From the NCBI RefSeq assembly GCF_018687715.1, contig NC_056755.1, forward strand, positions 9,931,501 to 9,995,500: 64,000 nt of DNA, written 5' to 3'. Below the pieces are notes generated by a model, which made no database searches, had not been told where the DNA came from, and was given only the letters and a program-made list of their open reading frames with translations. This stretch comes from Carya illinoinensis (lineage: Eukaryota; Streptophyta; Magnoliopsida; Fagales; Juglandaceae). Numbering within the stretch: the stretch's first letter is position 1; every line of letters starts with the position of its first letter. The position numbers and the translations under genes are program-made. Positions 1-10,426 of this stretch are shown here, piece after piece.

Positions 1-821
1 ATAACACGTTGAACCCCTAGTCGCCCTCTTCTACACACCACTTCGGTATGCCCTTGACGCCGACATTTAGAAAATAGAAGCCCAACTTATCAAACCGGAC
101 AGGCTGCCAACGTTTCTTGTTTGCTACCACAATCGGGAATCCTTGAACCAACTTTGCAGCTAAATCAACCTCTACCTAGCACTAGTCGTACGAGTCTTGT
201 TCAACGTTGCATTATCAGTGCCCAAATATCTACCAAACCTGGTAGCCAGTATTTGAAAACAATCCCGACAATACAAATGCATCGGCAACCCCACCAAGAA
301 AATCCATTGAGCCGCCATGGAAGGTTCATCAACCAAGGAAAAATCTTTTGTCCAACGAAAAATCCTAAAATTGCACCTCACAATCACACGCCTCGCTCCC
401 ACCCATGAACAAAATTCCTCTCACTTGCCATCTGCCCTAGAACGTGATAATCATCCATGAGGCTTACAGTAGGAATCTCTGAAAGCCCCCATGTCTTGAC
501 AATTGCCAAACGAATCGCATCAATGGCTGGCCTCACACTTAAAATTTTCAAAACCAACGCAAACCAAAATTCCTCCTCCATTTTAGACATCTTCACCTTT
601 GTAAAAACAAATGCCAACTCGACACCATCCGCATCAACTGGATACCTCATAGGTATCTTGAAGCCCAAAGGATTGGTTGTTTGAGACAACGCCTGTATGT
701 AGGTCCTTGGAATAGCCCCACCATCCTTTCCACCAATCTTGCCCCCAAAACTACCAATAACACCATCTGATCGAGACCCTTTTGGCGTCGACAACACCAG
801 AGGGCCTAGGGGAGCTGCCAT
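1..821 (-). pseudogene. LINE ORF1 remnant (DUF4283 plus CCHC zinc knuckle)
   Basis: Reading leftward from an ATG at 819-821, the protein has the DUF4283 layout of plant LINE first ORFs. It shows a basic Gly-rich start, then IDAIRLAIVKTWG, VSLMDDYHVL and FRIFRWTKDFSLVDEP, then WIFLVGLPMHLY and GRYLGTDNATL. The frame shifts near 384-402 and a stop lies at 172-174. Beyond it the frame resumes with KKRWQPVRFDKLGFY, followed by a degraded zinc-knuckle region (HTEVVCRRGD in another frame). The fragment leaves the window at base 1. The domain assignment rests on remembered family motifs. The breaks mean it is not a working gene. Confidence 0.75.
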
Positions 822-2238
822 AGGCAAAGCCCTAGGGAAAAAACCTAAACACGTTCCAAACTGAGAGCTCCGAGAAATACAAAAATGCAAAACCAAAATT
901 TAGTACATTTGATCTCACACCTCTTTGTGTTTTAATTACAAAATACATGTTCAAATAGGAATTTATAGAGGTTATGTGACTGTCTTATAGGTGACGATTG
1001 ACTTCGTTAGGCATTGTTGTGAAAAAATTTAGAGAAATAAAAAGTCCAGATAAGTGAGGTTTCTATGCTAGATTTTGCATAAAAAGAAAATGAAATAAGG
1101 TTAATTTTAGAAAATATGCATGTTTTGTTATGAAAGAAAATCTGACTGTTACCACAGTTATTTGTTCTGCATTACTCATGAAATCTGTATAAAATAGAAA
1201 ATATTTTTATCATGACTGGTGTAGACATGAGCAAATTTTTGGCATTATGTTTATGAACTATGCAAAAAGAGCGAAGATGAAATCAATGAAAAATTGTGCA
1301 TGTAATGCGAAAATGTTCTGAATCTATATTTTTTTTAATATGTGAAATGATATGAATCTGTTCAATAATTTGTTTTGACATGATGCGGCATTTGAAAACC
1401 TTGGCTTGAATTTTTGATTCTGTATCTAAATATGATTTGGTTTCGATGATGTTTCTGTTCTATTTCCGTTAAGGCCCTACCACGGATATAATATTGGTAT
1501 ACAACCCTGCCATGGGTATAATAGTGGCATATGGCCCCACAATGGATATAATAGTGGCATACGGCCTCACTATGAGTATAATAGTAGCATACGACCCTGC
1601 TACAGGTATAATGATGGTTTATAACCTTACCACAGGGGTTAAACATGGTATCTGTCCCGATATGATGCTCTAATATGATATGAATATGATGTTTTAAATT
1701 TTGATATACCAAAAGATTTTTGAATAAGAATATTTTTGAAAGTTTTGCTCATATATTTTGATAAATGTTTTGATTCTGCATTCTTAAAGCAGATATTTTG
1801 ATTTTTGCATTTTGAAAGTTAATGTTTTTGTTCCGCCTTCTAAATTTTATAAAAGTTCATGTTTATATACTAGTATATATTCTCTGTCTACTAAGTTGTT
1901 GATAACTGACCCCTTATCTACATAATATTTTTCAGATGATTTTGAATATTTCAACTGAGGATCAAGATTAAGAAGCATGTGTGAAATGATTTAAGTATAA
2001 TGGATTAAGCATAGAAGGTTTCTATAAGTCTTGATGAATATTATTAAGTAATTTTGTTGTGTTATGATGATTTGGTATTTTGAAAGGTTGATTATATTGA
2101 GGTAGTTGGTTTGAAAATAGTAATTTTTATATAACTTAAGAATTTGGAGTCAATAATTATATTGTTTGAACGTGAATTTAAGTGATAAAAAATAACTCTT
2201 TGACCCCTTTGGAATCAAGGCGTTATAGAGAGAATACA
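822..2238. other. non-coding stretch, probable old LTR-retroelement DNA
   Basis: No reading frame here looks coding. The middle holds a 30-bp minisatellite (listed separately). About 270 bp after it comes a segment reading ACCCCTTATCTAC, then TTTTTCAGATGATTTTGAA. The same order (minisatellite, then a short segment ending in a GATGA/GGATCA-rich stretch) occurs in the large LTRs at 27.2-33.9 kb. I infer an LTR remnant of a different family. No ends or target duplication were found. Confidence 0.35.
1473..1650. repeat. 30-bp minisatellite, about six units
   Basis: Five full 30-base units start at 1473, 1503, 1533, 1563 and 1593, followed by a degraded sixth. Each unit begins with a variant of GGCCCTACCACGG and continues TATAATAGTGGCATAC. 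Units differ at several positions, so the array is not recent. Open frames crossing it on the minus strand are a consequence of the 30-base period. Confidence 0.85.
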
Positions 2239-2465
2239 TACATACATATATATATATATATATGTATATGTGTGGGGGTGTTGAGAGAGAGAGAGCGATA
2301 TGGGGCAATTGAGAGAGAGAGAGAAGATGAGGGAGGGGGTGTGGGAGAGGGAGCAGAGAACAAGGGGTTTGTCATAAGGGAGAAAATTACCCTGGGAGAA
2401 AGGGGGCAAAGGAAGGAGAAACAAGTTGGGAAAAAATAGAAAAGGGGAAGGGGAGGGTTGGGCCT
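2239..2465. repeat. CATA/TA microsatellite followed by a purine-only-rich tract
   Basis: A short CATA and TA repeat at 2239-2270 is followed by about 180 bases on the plus strand that are almost all G and A (GAGAGA runs, then GGGAGGGGG and GGAGAAAGGGGG). Open frames on both strands here come from composition. Confidence 0.8.
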
Positions 2466-2691
2466 TTTAGGGGTGAGTTGGGCTAGGCTTGGGTTATTAT
2501 TACAAGTAATGATATACGTATACATATTTTTATATATAATATTATGTGTATTAAGTAACAATCCTAATTTATTAGTGTTTTTTTAATTTAAATTTTAAAA
2601 TCTTCACCACTTTTAAGAACTGACACATTAGCATGCCAATTTAGTTATATAAATAAAATTATAAGTATAAATAGCATTTTCCTGACCTACT

Positions 2692-3286
2692 AGAGATGCA
2701 CTCCATTTCTCAAATGGTTCAAATGTCAGCTTCCCGAATGCATACCAGCCAGGCATCAAGTTGGATCCCGCCACCTGAGGGAGTTGTTAAAATAAACTGG
2801 GATGCAGCTTTGAGTGAAGCTCGTGACAGGATGGGGTTTGGTCTGATAGCTCGAGATCATAGAGGTAGTGTGGTTGCTGGGTACGTAGCTAAGGATGGCT
2901 GTGTTGCTCCTTTGCTGGCAGAGGCTATTGGAGGACTTCAAGCTGCTATGTTTGCATCTGAGTTGAACCTGTCTTCAGTAATCTTGGAGGGTGATTCTCT
3001 GCAGATAGTCCAAGGTCTTGGTCTTCACAAGGAGAGGTGGGATAGTGTAGGTTTGGTTATGTAAGACACTATCAACCTTCTCACTAGACTTGTAAATTTC
3101 AGTGTTTCATTTGTTAAGAGATGTGGCAATCAAAAAGCACATTGTTTAGCTAAGGAAGCCTTAGATAGTTCTGAGGAGTCATCTACAAGGGTCGGCCAGC
3201 CTAATTGTAATATGTACTCTTCTTTGTTATTAAGTTGAATATACAAGTAACTTTCCTTTAAAAAAAAAAAGAGATTCACTCCATTT
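2692..3286 (+). mobile_element. 5'-truncated LINE insertion with 17-bp target-site duplication
   Basis: The left flank at 2692-2708 (AGAGATGCACTCCATTT) is repeated after an A-tail at 3270-3286 (AGAGATTCACTCCATTT), 16 of 17 bases matching. Between them lie the last part of a LINE coding region and a poly-A run at 3260-3270. This is the signature of target-primed reverse transcription with early termination. The TSD and tail are seen directly. The LINE class is inferred from the RNase H domain inside. Confidence 0.85.
2709..3238 (+). pseudogene. LINE RNase H-like (RVT_3) domain fragment
   Basis: The frame reads SSWIPPPEGVVKINWDAA, then a segment with LLAEAIGGLQAA, LEGDSLQIVQGL and, after a stop at 3062-3064, CGNQKAHCLAKEAL, ending at a TGA at 3236-3238. 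These are the ordered catalytic blocks (D, E, D and the final N..AH.LA block) of the reverse-transcriptase-linked RNase H of plant LINEs. The ATG at 2696 lies in the duplicated target site, so it is not the element's own start. The internal TAA makes the fragment dead. Confidence 0.85.
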
Positions 3287-3435
3287 GTTATTTTTTCTGG
3301 AATAATGATCTCATGTGTCAAGTCTTTGTACTGATTAGGACAGGGTATGAGGTGGTGGATCCCTCGATTGATAATGTCCTCTTTAATATTTACGTAATGA
3401 TATCTTTATACTTGATTTACTACTACTTTATTATT

Positions 3436-3797
3436 AAATTATTTTTTTTCCTTTTTGTTATTTGAATTTAGATTAAAAATTTCAGAAGTTGACATTCTTG
3501 CATAATTTAGAAGAAAATAAATTTAATCAATCAATTGACCATGTAATTTACTACAAGAAAAACAGGTAATTACGATCAATTTATAGCAACGAAAAGATTA
3601 TTAACAGTCTTTTCGTTGCTATAAATTGATCGCAATTACCTGTTTTTCTTGTAGTGGAATTTAATTAAAAATAAATTCAATTTTATAAAATTGAATTATA
3701 TTAGTTGATTGAATTTATTTTCTTTTAAATTATGCAAGAAGATCATGTTTAGAGATTTTTAATCTAAATTTAAAGAACAAAAGAAAAAACAATAGCT
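3436..3797. repeat. long imperfect foldback
   Basis: The left arm (about 3436-3530, containing GAATTTAGATTAAAAAT and TTGCATAATTTAGAAG) pairs with the right arm (about 3690-3797, containing ATTATGCAAGAAGATC and TTTTTAATCTAAATTT). Arms are roughly 90 bases with scattered mismatches. The loop holds a second, nearly perfect hairpin at 3549-3656. It is probably a foldback transposon that took a later MITE insertion. Confidence 0.75.
3549..3656. mobile_element. CACTA-like MITE, 108 bp, near-perfect hairpin
   Basis: The 3' end is the complement of CACTACAAGAAAAAC, and the 5' end reads TACTACAAGAAAAAC, one base off. CACTACAAGAAAA is the usual terminal repeat of plant CACTA (En/Spm) elements. The arms run through GGTAATTACGATCAATTTA and AGCAACGAAAAGA around a loop of about 10 bases. 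No matching 3-bp target duplication is visible. The stem is long and well paired, so a transcript across it would form double-stranded RNA. Confidence 0.75.
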
Positions 3798-4063
3798 GGA
3801 TATATATATATATATATAGCAAAACAATAGCAAAGGAAGTGTAAGAAAATCATTATTCTTAATATTTTATTATAAAAGTTATTTTGTTATTGTGAATAAA
3901 ATTATATTTTTAAAAGAATAAATAAATAAAGTTTTAACGCTACAGTAGAATGGGGTTCGGAATTAATTAATTAAATTGCGTGGAGGAGAGATTAAGAAAT
4001 AATTACCTCTCCATCTCCGGAAGCAGCAGAGAACGTAAGTATCTCGGAAGTCCATTTCATGAA

Positions 4064-4072
4064 AAACCCTAA
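4064..4072 (+). promoter_or_regulatory. telo-box upstream of U14 snoRNA
   Basis: AAACCCTAA is the plant telo-box, common upstream of ribosomal-protein and snoRNA genes. It lies about 250 bases before the snoRNA. A TATATAT stretch at 4144-4151 could set a start near 4175. The pairing with the snoRNA is inference from position. Confidence 0.5.
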
Positions 4073-4313
4073 ATTACCAAACCCTTCCCACTATAGATCA
4101 GTAGTCCTCCATCTTCTCCCTCTCAATATGCGTCTCTTTGTTCTTATATATCTTTCGATGAATCTCAGCTCTTTTCCTGTGAATCAGTACTGTCTTGTTG
4201 CTTTGATCGGACCCGTTTAATCGGACGGGTTTTGTTTTGTTTTTTCAATGTTCTGCTTTTGTATGCATAGTGATGTATCATGTACTTGTATTATTTACAC
4301 ACAGATTTTGATT

Positions 4314-4403
4314 GTGGTCGGTGATGATCAGAAATCCAGAGGTTTGTTTTTCACGAACATTCGCAGTGATATGCTTCTATTCTTCCTTGGATGTCTGAGA
4401 CTC
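4314..4403 (+). ncRNA. U14: U14 box C/D small nucleolar RNA (SNORD14)
   Basis: Box C (GTGATGA) is at 4321-4327 and box D (CTGA) at 4395-4398. A short terminal stem pairs GGTC at 4316-4319 with GACT at 4399-4402, including one G-T pair. The guide before box D (4381-4394) reads TCTTCCTTGGATGT. It is complementary to the conserved ACATCCAAGGAAG of 18S rRNA, the U14 domain B target for 2'-O-methylation. Domain A, ACATTCGCAG, is at 4357-4366, as in yeast and animal U14, where it is needed for 18S rRNA processing. The RNA acts in the nucleolus. Plant U14 genes often occur in polycistronic clusters. I looked for a second copy or other snoRNAs up to 4.8 kb and saw none that convinced me. Confidence 0.9.
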
Positions 4404-5833
4404 TTTGACACTTTTTTCTTGCTAGTTTTCGGAGATGCCCATTTTGGTTGAAGACTTTTGGGTATCTAGAGAATTTCTATATATGATTGTTTTGGGGACT
4501 TTTACGCCTGACCCTCTAGCGGTAGTACTGCTTCTGCGTGTTTTAGGGATCATGCCGATCATACTGATGGTACATCTTTTGAATCTTTCATTCAAGGGTC
4601 ATATATATATACATTATATGTTTGGTTTTGGCAGTTGTTTGTTGTCCATTTTGATGCATTTCAACGAATCATAAATGTATTTGTCTTAGATTTGCTTGTC
4701 ATATAGTCTTGTTGGGCTATATGGCATGAGAATTTCTAATGGATTCGAGTTGCTAGTTGTTCTGGTAATGAATTATTTTCCATTAATTCATCCTAAAACA
4801 AGACATTGAGCTTACCACTTTTTAAGTTACTACATCATGGGCCAATTATCTACAATAAGCTTTCGAAGATTTCTTAGGTTTTATGGTACCCCATGATCTG
4901 TCATTCTCCAATCTGCACCATCTCATAGTTGATAATTAACTTGCTTAAGCATCTCCGTCAATCAAATTTTCTGGAGTATGAGGTTTGAATTAAATCAGTT
5001 GACATGACGCCAAATGCAGCACTACTTAACTAAACGTACAAAATAAAGCTAGCTAATCATTAACTGATCCACATGAAGTGGGTTTGGATATTAATTATTG
5101 TTATTATTTCATATATACACAAAACTGATGGTGGCAAATAAAAAATTGCCAGGAATACATCCTTTCCTGAAGTTGAAGGCGGCCCATCTTGCTCTAAATT
5201 GTTCTCGCAATGATTAATGCTTCGATGTAACTTGATCATTTTCCATTCTAGCTAAGAGGGGTGGATATTTTGAAGTATGTATTAATTATTGGATGATATA
5301 TAGCGCGTTGTATGGGTAAGACAGGCCATATTCATTACATGCAAGGGATCGTCTCTTTCAGTGAATCAATGACGATGGTTTGTCATTTCAAGTCCCTGAT
5401 TAATACACATGCTAAAGTCCCTACTTGCATGCATATATGCTTAGCTAGCTGATTGTTGAGGGGAGTGATAATTCATATAAAGTACTCAAAAGATTCTGTG
5501 ATATGATCACCGGCCACTTTCACCCATATAATGGTCTGTAAGTTCTAAGTTGTTTTTATTGTGTGGTCGGTTGTTTAAATATTAAATATATATGCGTTGC
5601 AAAGCAAGCTTTAGAATCACATACAATATCCATATATTGATTATGCTTATACAAAAGTAACACATGATCTGTGTGGGATCTGTGTGGCATGTAACAGTCA
5701 GCTTTTCTCTAGCTATAAACCTTTCCGAAACCCTAGTTTACAGAAGGTCCATGATAGACCAAAGCATCATATATGTTGCATGCCATGTTTTTAAATCACT
5801 GCAGTTTCCCTAGCTATTTCTCCAGACTCAACT

Positions 5834-5869
<36 letters not shown>

Positions 5870-5944
5870 TTAAACTAAATGAGGATTAATAAGTAACTGA
5901 AGTACCGATCAAAGCTTTTTAACTATTTAAATATTTTAAAATTA
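4404..5944. other. intergenic, no gene seen
   Basis: AT-rich spacer between the U14 gene and the first RGF gene. Short open frames at 4.4-4.7 kb have no recognisable motif. A TA-repeat run lies at 5836-5865. Nothing else was supported. Confidence 0.6.
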
Positions 5945-6311
5945 TTAGTTATGTATCGGAGGCTTCCTTGTTGCCGGAGTGTAATCCACAGACACTAAAT
6001 CTTCAGCGTCTGCCACGGCCACCCTATCTTCTTTTGGTGAGGACTGATGATTATCATGACTCGTCAGCGATTCATTAGTACTAGCCACTCGTAAACTGCG
6101 TGCTGCAATTAATTACCAGATCAATATATAAGAACAAACGTTCCGCATTTAAGAATCATATATTTGGTTTTAAAGTTGATGATCGAAGACTTAGGTCGTT
6201 ATAAGCTGGAAGAAGATCGAAATTACCTGTGGCTGATACCGAGAACAAGCAAAGCATGATAAAAGCCACAAGAACGAGGCGATTGCATGGAAGCTGTACT
6301 GATCCTACCAT
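5945..6311 (-). CDS. RGF/GLV/CLEL secreted peptide precursor, copy 1
   Basis: Two exons, 6227-6311 and 5945-6102, are joined through a 124-base GT-AG intron (phase 1) to give 80 residues. Residues 1 to about 27 form a signal peptide (hydrophobic LVLVAFIMLCLFSVSA). A variable acidic linker follows, and the C-terminus is DYTPATRKPPIHN (residues 68-80). This is the conserved root meristem growth factor/GOLVEN motif: Asp-Tyr for tyrosine sulfation, a proline-rich middle and a terminal HN. Family members are secreted, cut by subtilases and sensed by RGI/RGFR receptor kinases that control root meristem size, gravitropism and lateral roots. An in-frame TTG lies upstream, but the ATG at 6309-6311 starts directly before the signal peptide. 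A second copy lies 5.9 kb away on the same strand. The exact family member is not assigned. Confidence 0.88.
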
Positions 6312-6390
6312 GATCTTACTAATTAATAAGCAGACTCGTTTCAATAACTCAATCTCTTAATATTTTGCATAATCCTCTTCATTTTCCCTC

Positions 6391-6400
6391 CTTATATAGA
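6391..6400 (-). promoter_or_regulatory. TATA box of RGF copy 1
   Basis: TATATAAG on the minus strand, about 80-90 bases before the ATG. The paralogue at 12.2 kb has the same element at the same spacing. Confidence 0.6.
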
Positions 6401-7279
6401 CTCAAAGTACTGATCAATTACCTAGAATCTTGAACGCGCGAGTTGCGTATTGGGGTTTGTATACGTGACATATGGTCCAACAGAGTTCACTTCAATGTCT
6501 CCTTCTGTCTAGCATGAAATAGCATGAAAACGATAGCATGGCGCTTAGAGCTAGAACAGGTTGCATCAAAGACAAGAAATGCAAGAGCTGGCTGTTTTTA
6601 TATCAACCATTTTAGAGGCCGGGATCGATCCGACTTTGTCTCCCCTTGAAAGGTGCATAATTTGTTTTTATTTAATTTTTCTTTGTATCAGTAGACAATT
6701 GCAGCTAAAAAGTGCTACTTAGAATTAAAAGAAATGATATTTATAGTTGTGGTTGTGTAAATACCACACAGTTTCTTTTTAAAAAATGAATTAAGACGGA
6801 CCCACATGAAAAAGAAACTAATTTTTTAATCGTAAATTCTATTCTTTTCAAAGTGATTATACGATATTTACATATTTCATGATTGTATATCACATTACTC
6901 TAAAATTAATTCCAACGTACTCTTTTAGCCAGCTAGGGTGGGAGAGGAGTTCTGGGTTTGGTGGTGAAGTTTGTTCCATCAACTGGCAGCAGCTTTTTTA
7001 TTAGTACTACGATCAACCTGTTTTGAAACAATATTTGACTAAAGGCTTTACCTTTTTTCTATAAATATTTTAATAAACTTCATCCATATCCTATTTCTTT
7101 AGATTCATCAATTCATTCCCGCAACTTTGAACACAAGAATGACATGAAACTTATCTTGAAGTAAAGAATATAAAGTGCTAGTAGCTATTTGGCCGTTTGG
7201 CTGTTTAAAGAGAGCTGTAACTTTGTCGTTGTCTCTTCTTATATAATAGATGTGTTTTTTATTGAGAAGTAGGCCAAGA
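6401..7279. other. upstream region of RGF copy 1, no gene seen
   Basis: AT-rich spacer. No coding frame or repeat is supported. Short regulatory sites cannot be judged by eye. Confidence 0.5.
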
Positions 7280-7740
7280 CCTGGGGAACAGCTTGCTTCC
7301 GGCGTACCAGGTCTGTGGGCCTTACTTCATGCCCGATCTCTAGCCAGAAAAAAAAAAAAAAGCATGCAGCATTCATAACCGGCAGTACTGCCAAGCACAT
7401 GGCAGTACTTCCCCTCGGCACTGAAAAATGACCTAAAGAGAAGAGATTTGCAATGTTGTGCGGCCACAATCTACTTAGTATTGATGATTTATTACGAGAG
7501 ATTTAATCATGCTGGCTCGACTAATCACTCAACAAACTCCCCCTTTAATGAATAGAGGGAGAAATGCCGACAACAGGTGGGGCTACAATCCTTTTCAGAT
7601 AATTAGGGGATCCGCAATGTTATGTATAATGTACAAAAATCACGTGGGATGGCCGGCCGAACTAGCTAGATCATCTGCTGTGTGGGCCTGCGTTGTCCCT
7701 GAATTGCACATAGATTAAGCATCTTGCCAAATAAGGCTTA
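7280..7740. promoter_or_regulatory. conserved non-coding block upstream of RGF copy 1
   Basis: Segments here match segments upstream of the second RGF gene in the same order. Examples are GGGCCTTACTTCATGCCCGA with GGGGCCTACTTCACACTCGA, GCCAAGCAC in both, GGTGGGGCTACAATC in both, and TGTACAAAAATCAC in both. The best-matching part is about 7573-7740. A G-box (CACGTG) lies in TCACGTGGGAT at about 7640; the paralogue has CACATG there. No coding frame is shared. It is either duplicated promoter DNA under constraint or simply not yet diverged. Confidence 0.6.
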
Positions 7741-7920
7741 GAGCTAGAGACAAAGATTTAGAGATCGAAGCAACTGGAGAAAGGATCGATGGAAATTAGT
7801 AAAGATGTATGGTATGATGGATTTGTAAGGGATCGAATATGTTTCGAGGAAGAAAAGCCTCTAATTATCATGTTATCCCTAGCTAGGTACAACCTTATTT
7901 TTCCACTTAGACTTCCTAAA

Positions 7921-8132
7921 GCCTCGTTTATTTTCAGAGATGAGATGGGTTGAGATTAAAGTTAAAAGTTAAATAAAATATTATTAAAATATATTATTTT
8001 AAACTTACTTTTATATTGAGATTTGAAAAAATTGAATTATTTAATTTATTTTGTGTAAGAATTTAGAAAAATTGTAATGATTAAATTAGATGAAATGAGA
8101 TGAGATGAAAAGTTTTATGCCTTGGTTTGAGC
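7921..8132. mobile_element. MITE of the CCTCGTTTGG family
   Basis: Begins GCCTCGTTTATTTTCAGAG followed by GATGAGATGGG, and ends with GAAATGAGATGAGATG and GGTTTGAGC. The same end motifs bound the element at 58687-58896. It has an AT-rich interior and no coding frame. Confidence 0.55.
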
Positions 8133-10340
8133 TAGGTACAAAGTGGAGATCATAAATGATCAATTCTAGGCTATCAACTATAACTGTCCAAGTGAAATTT
8201 TTTAACAACTCAACTCATCTAAAGCCAATCATTAATGTGACCTACTACTTTTTTAATTTTTCATAAAAGTTAAATCCATCTCAACCTAGCTACTTCATAC
8301 ATTTCAACATAAAAAGTTAAACACATCTCAATATTAATAAGTTAAACTCATCTCAATGGGACCCAATATTACTATTCACAACTCAACTCATCTCAGATCT
8401 AAATGCAAGCCAAATGCTCAATAAATGTTCATGGGTACACATGCATCATGTGCTGTCTATCTTTCTTCCACTTTATGAATTAAAACTTCTAATAAAAACT
8501 TTAAGAGATCAGAGCTCATGATCCAATTCCTGGCCAACCAATTAATTAATTACTTATATATAGATATATATATATATATATGTTTCAAGTTTTGCATGTA
8601 GAACTTAATGCCATGTTTTGAACGAATAACTTGTTCACACGTAAGTGGGCTTAATGTTCGAAACATGAACCGTTCAAACATAACATTTTATACGTGTGTA
8701 TGTATTCATTCCAAAACGGCATCGTCTGATTTACGTTTGAACAAAACATTTTATCGTTCGAATGTATAACCATTTCTCGTCCACCTTCTATGATGGTTTC
8801 CGTCACAAAAAATAATATTTTGTCAATGTTTCAGGATTGTCACAAATTCAAAACTGTAACAAAAAGTGAATTATGTTTTAGTGCCCACTCCAACAAGCTT
8901 GCAGGTAAGTCGGGGGATCATCGAGACCCCTTTGGGCGCCATGTCTATCTCCAATCCAGCCACCACTCATGCATGGAGTGGTGCTAATTTCTTATAATAT
9001 AATTGCATGGAATTGTTTTTGTTTTAACGAGAATTGATGACTCTTTGTTAATGGAGGGTTGACATGGCAAATAAAGCGCAAAGTACATGTTAGTATTTTA
9101 TTGGTTCATGAGTGTATGATTGACAACTGTACTTGTTCAAAATTCCATATATATATAAACTAGACAAAAATACAACCAAATATGAGTGGAATTAAAGGTT
9201 ACAATGCGCGTAATTTCTTAAAACTAATTAACGTATGATCATAATTTTTATTTATTTTCCTTCCTCAGGCCCATGCATGCATGCCACTCAAAAGTTTTAC
9301 GCATCACATGCAAGGTTTATTTGTAGTTTCAAAAGCTAGCATGCGTTCTTTTCGAAATTTATTCTTTCATTGCAGTTTGTCTGAGCTGTAGTCGTACGAG
9401 CAGATCAATTAAAGATGTCTTGGATCAGGGCACTCCTGCTTAATTGAGTTTTGCCTCAACAGCTAAGAACTAAGAAGCATCCTCTAGTAAGGGTTCACGA
9501 TCGATATCAGGCCGCTTAATTTCTTCAATCAGCCATGGCCGGACGACGTCCCCGCGGGTGTATTATTCTCGTTAAGCTGGTAATTTAGCCTATATATATA
9601 TGGGAGTGCCCATACTAATTAATGTGCAGTTCAAATGGTTGAATATTATAACGTTAGCCAAAAGATCTCAAACCATACAACAAAATGGAATTAATAACGA
9701 AGATCATGATGGAGCGCCCCTAGACTGATTGCATAAATCAGGAGCGCTAGCTAGCATTGATATTCTAGGCCATGCTTCATGGGTGGAAATTAAGATCGAT
9801 GTAGGGTTTTGGAGTGACATGCAGCGCGAGGCAGGTTTGTAATAATTACGAGTGTCTCGATAAATATTGGCAAAGATTTTGATCAACACGTACCCACCAC
9901 AAGCCCCTGATCAACTGTCAACGTCAATAGTATATTCAGAACAACCACCGTGCAAAGACCCCAAAAACCGTTGATCATTGCACACTAACATATGTTGCAG
10001 GTTGGTTAATTAATATATATACTAATACCTAATCTAATTTCCAGTATTGGCTAATTAATATTTTGAGCATTAATGAGATCTAATCTTGTATACGTGTGTG
10101 CATGACAGATCGAGGTTGGATGTTTATGGAGCAGATGCGCTCATTATTGTAGCTTTTTGAGCGCCAATTTCTTATCCCTCATGAGTTTCATATTATATTC
10201 TAATTAATTCATCCTCTAAAGGGGTCTCGTACTCGAATAAAAGAATTATTTTCATCTCCTTTTGCGAATTACAACATGTTATGTTTGGCTTCCCAAATCG
10301 GGGTTGGGGGAGTTAGCTATATTGTGCATTTGGGGTCAAT

Positions 10341-10426
<86 letters not shown>

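Noticed and set aside
4404..4800. Further box C/D snoRNAs after U14
   Set aside because: Isolated TGATG and CTGA strings exist, but no pair has a terminal stem and a recognisable rRNA guide.
6312..6344. Longer N-terminus for RGF copy 1 starting at 6344
   Set aside because: The upstream codon is TTG, not ATG, and the ATG at 6311 gives a standard signal peptide.
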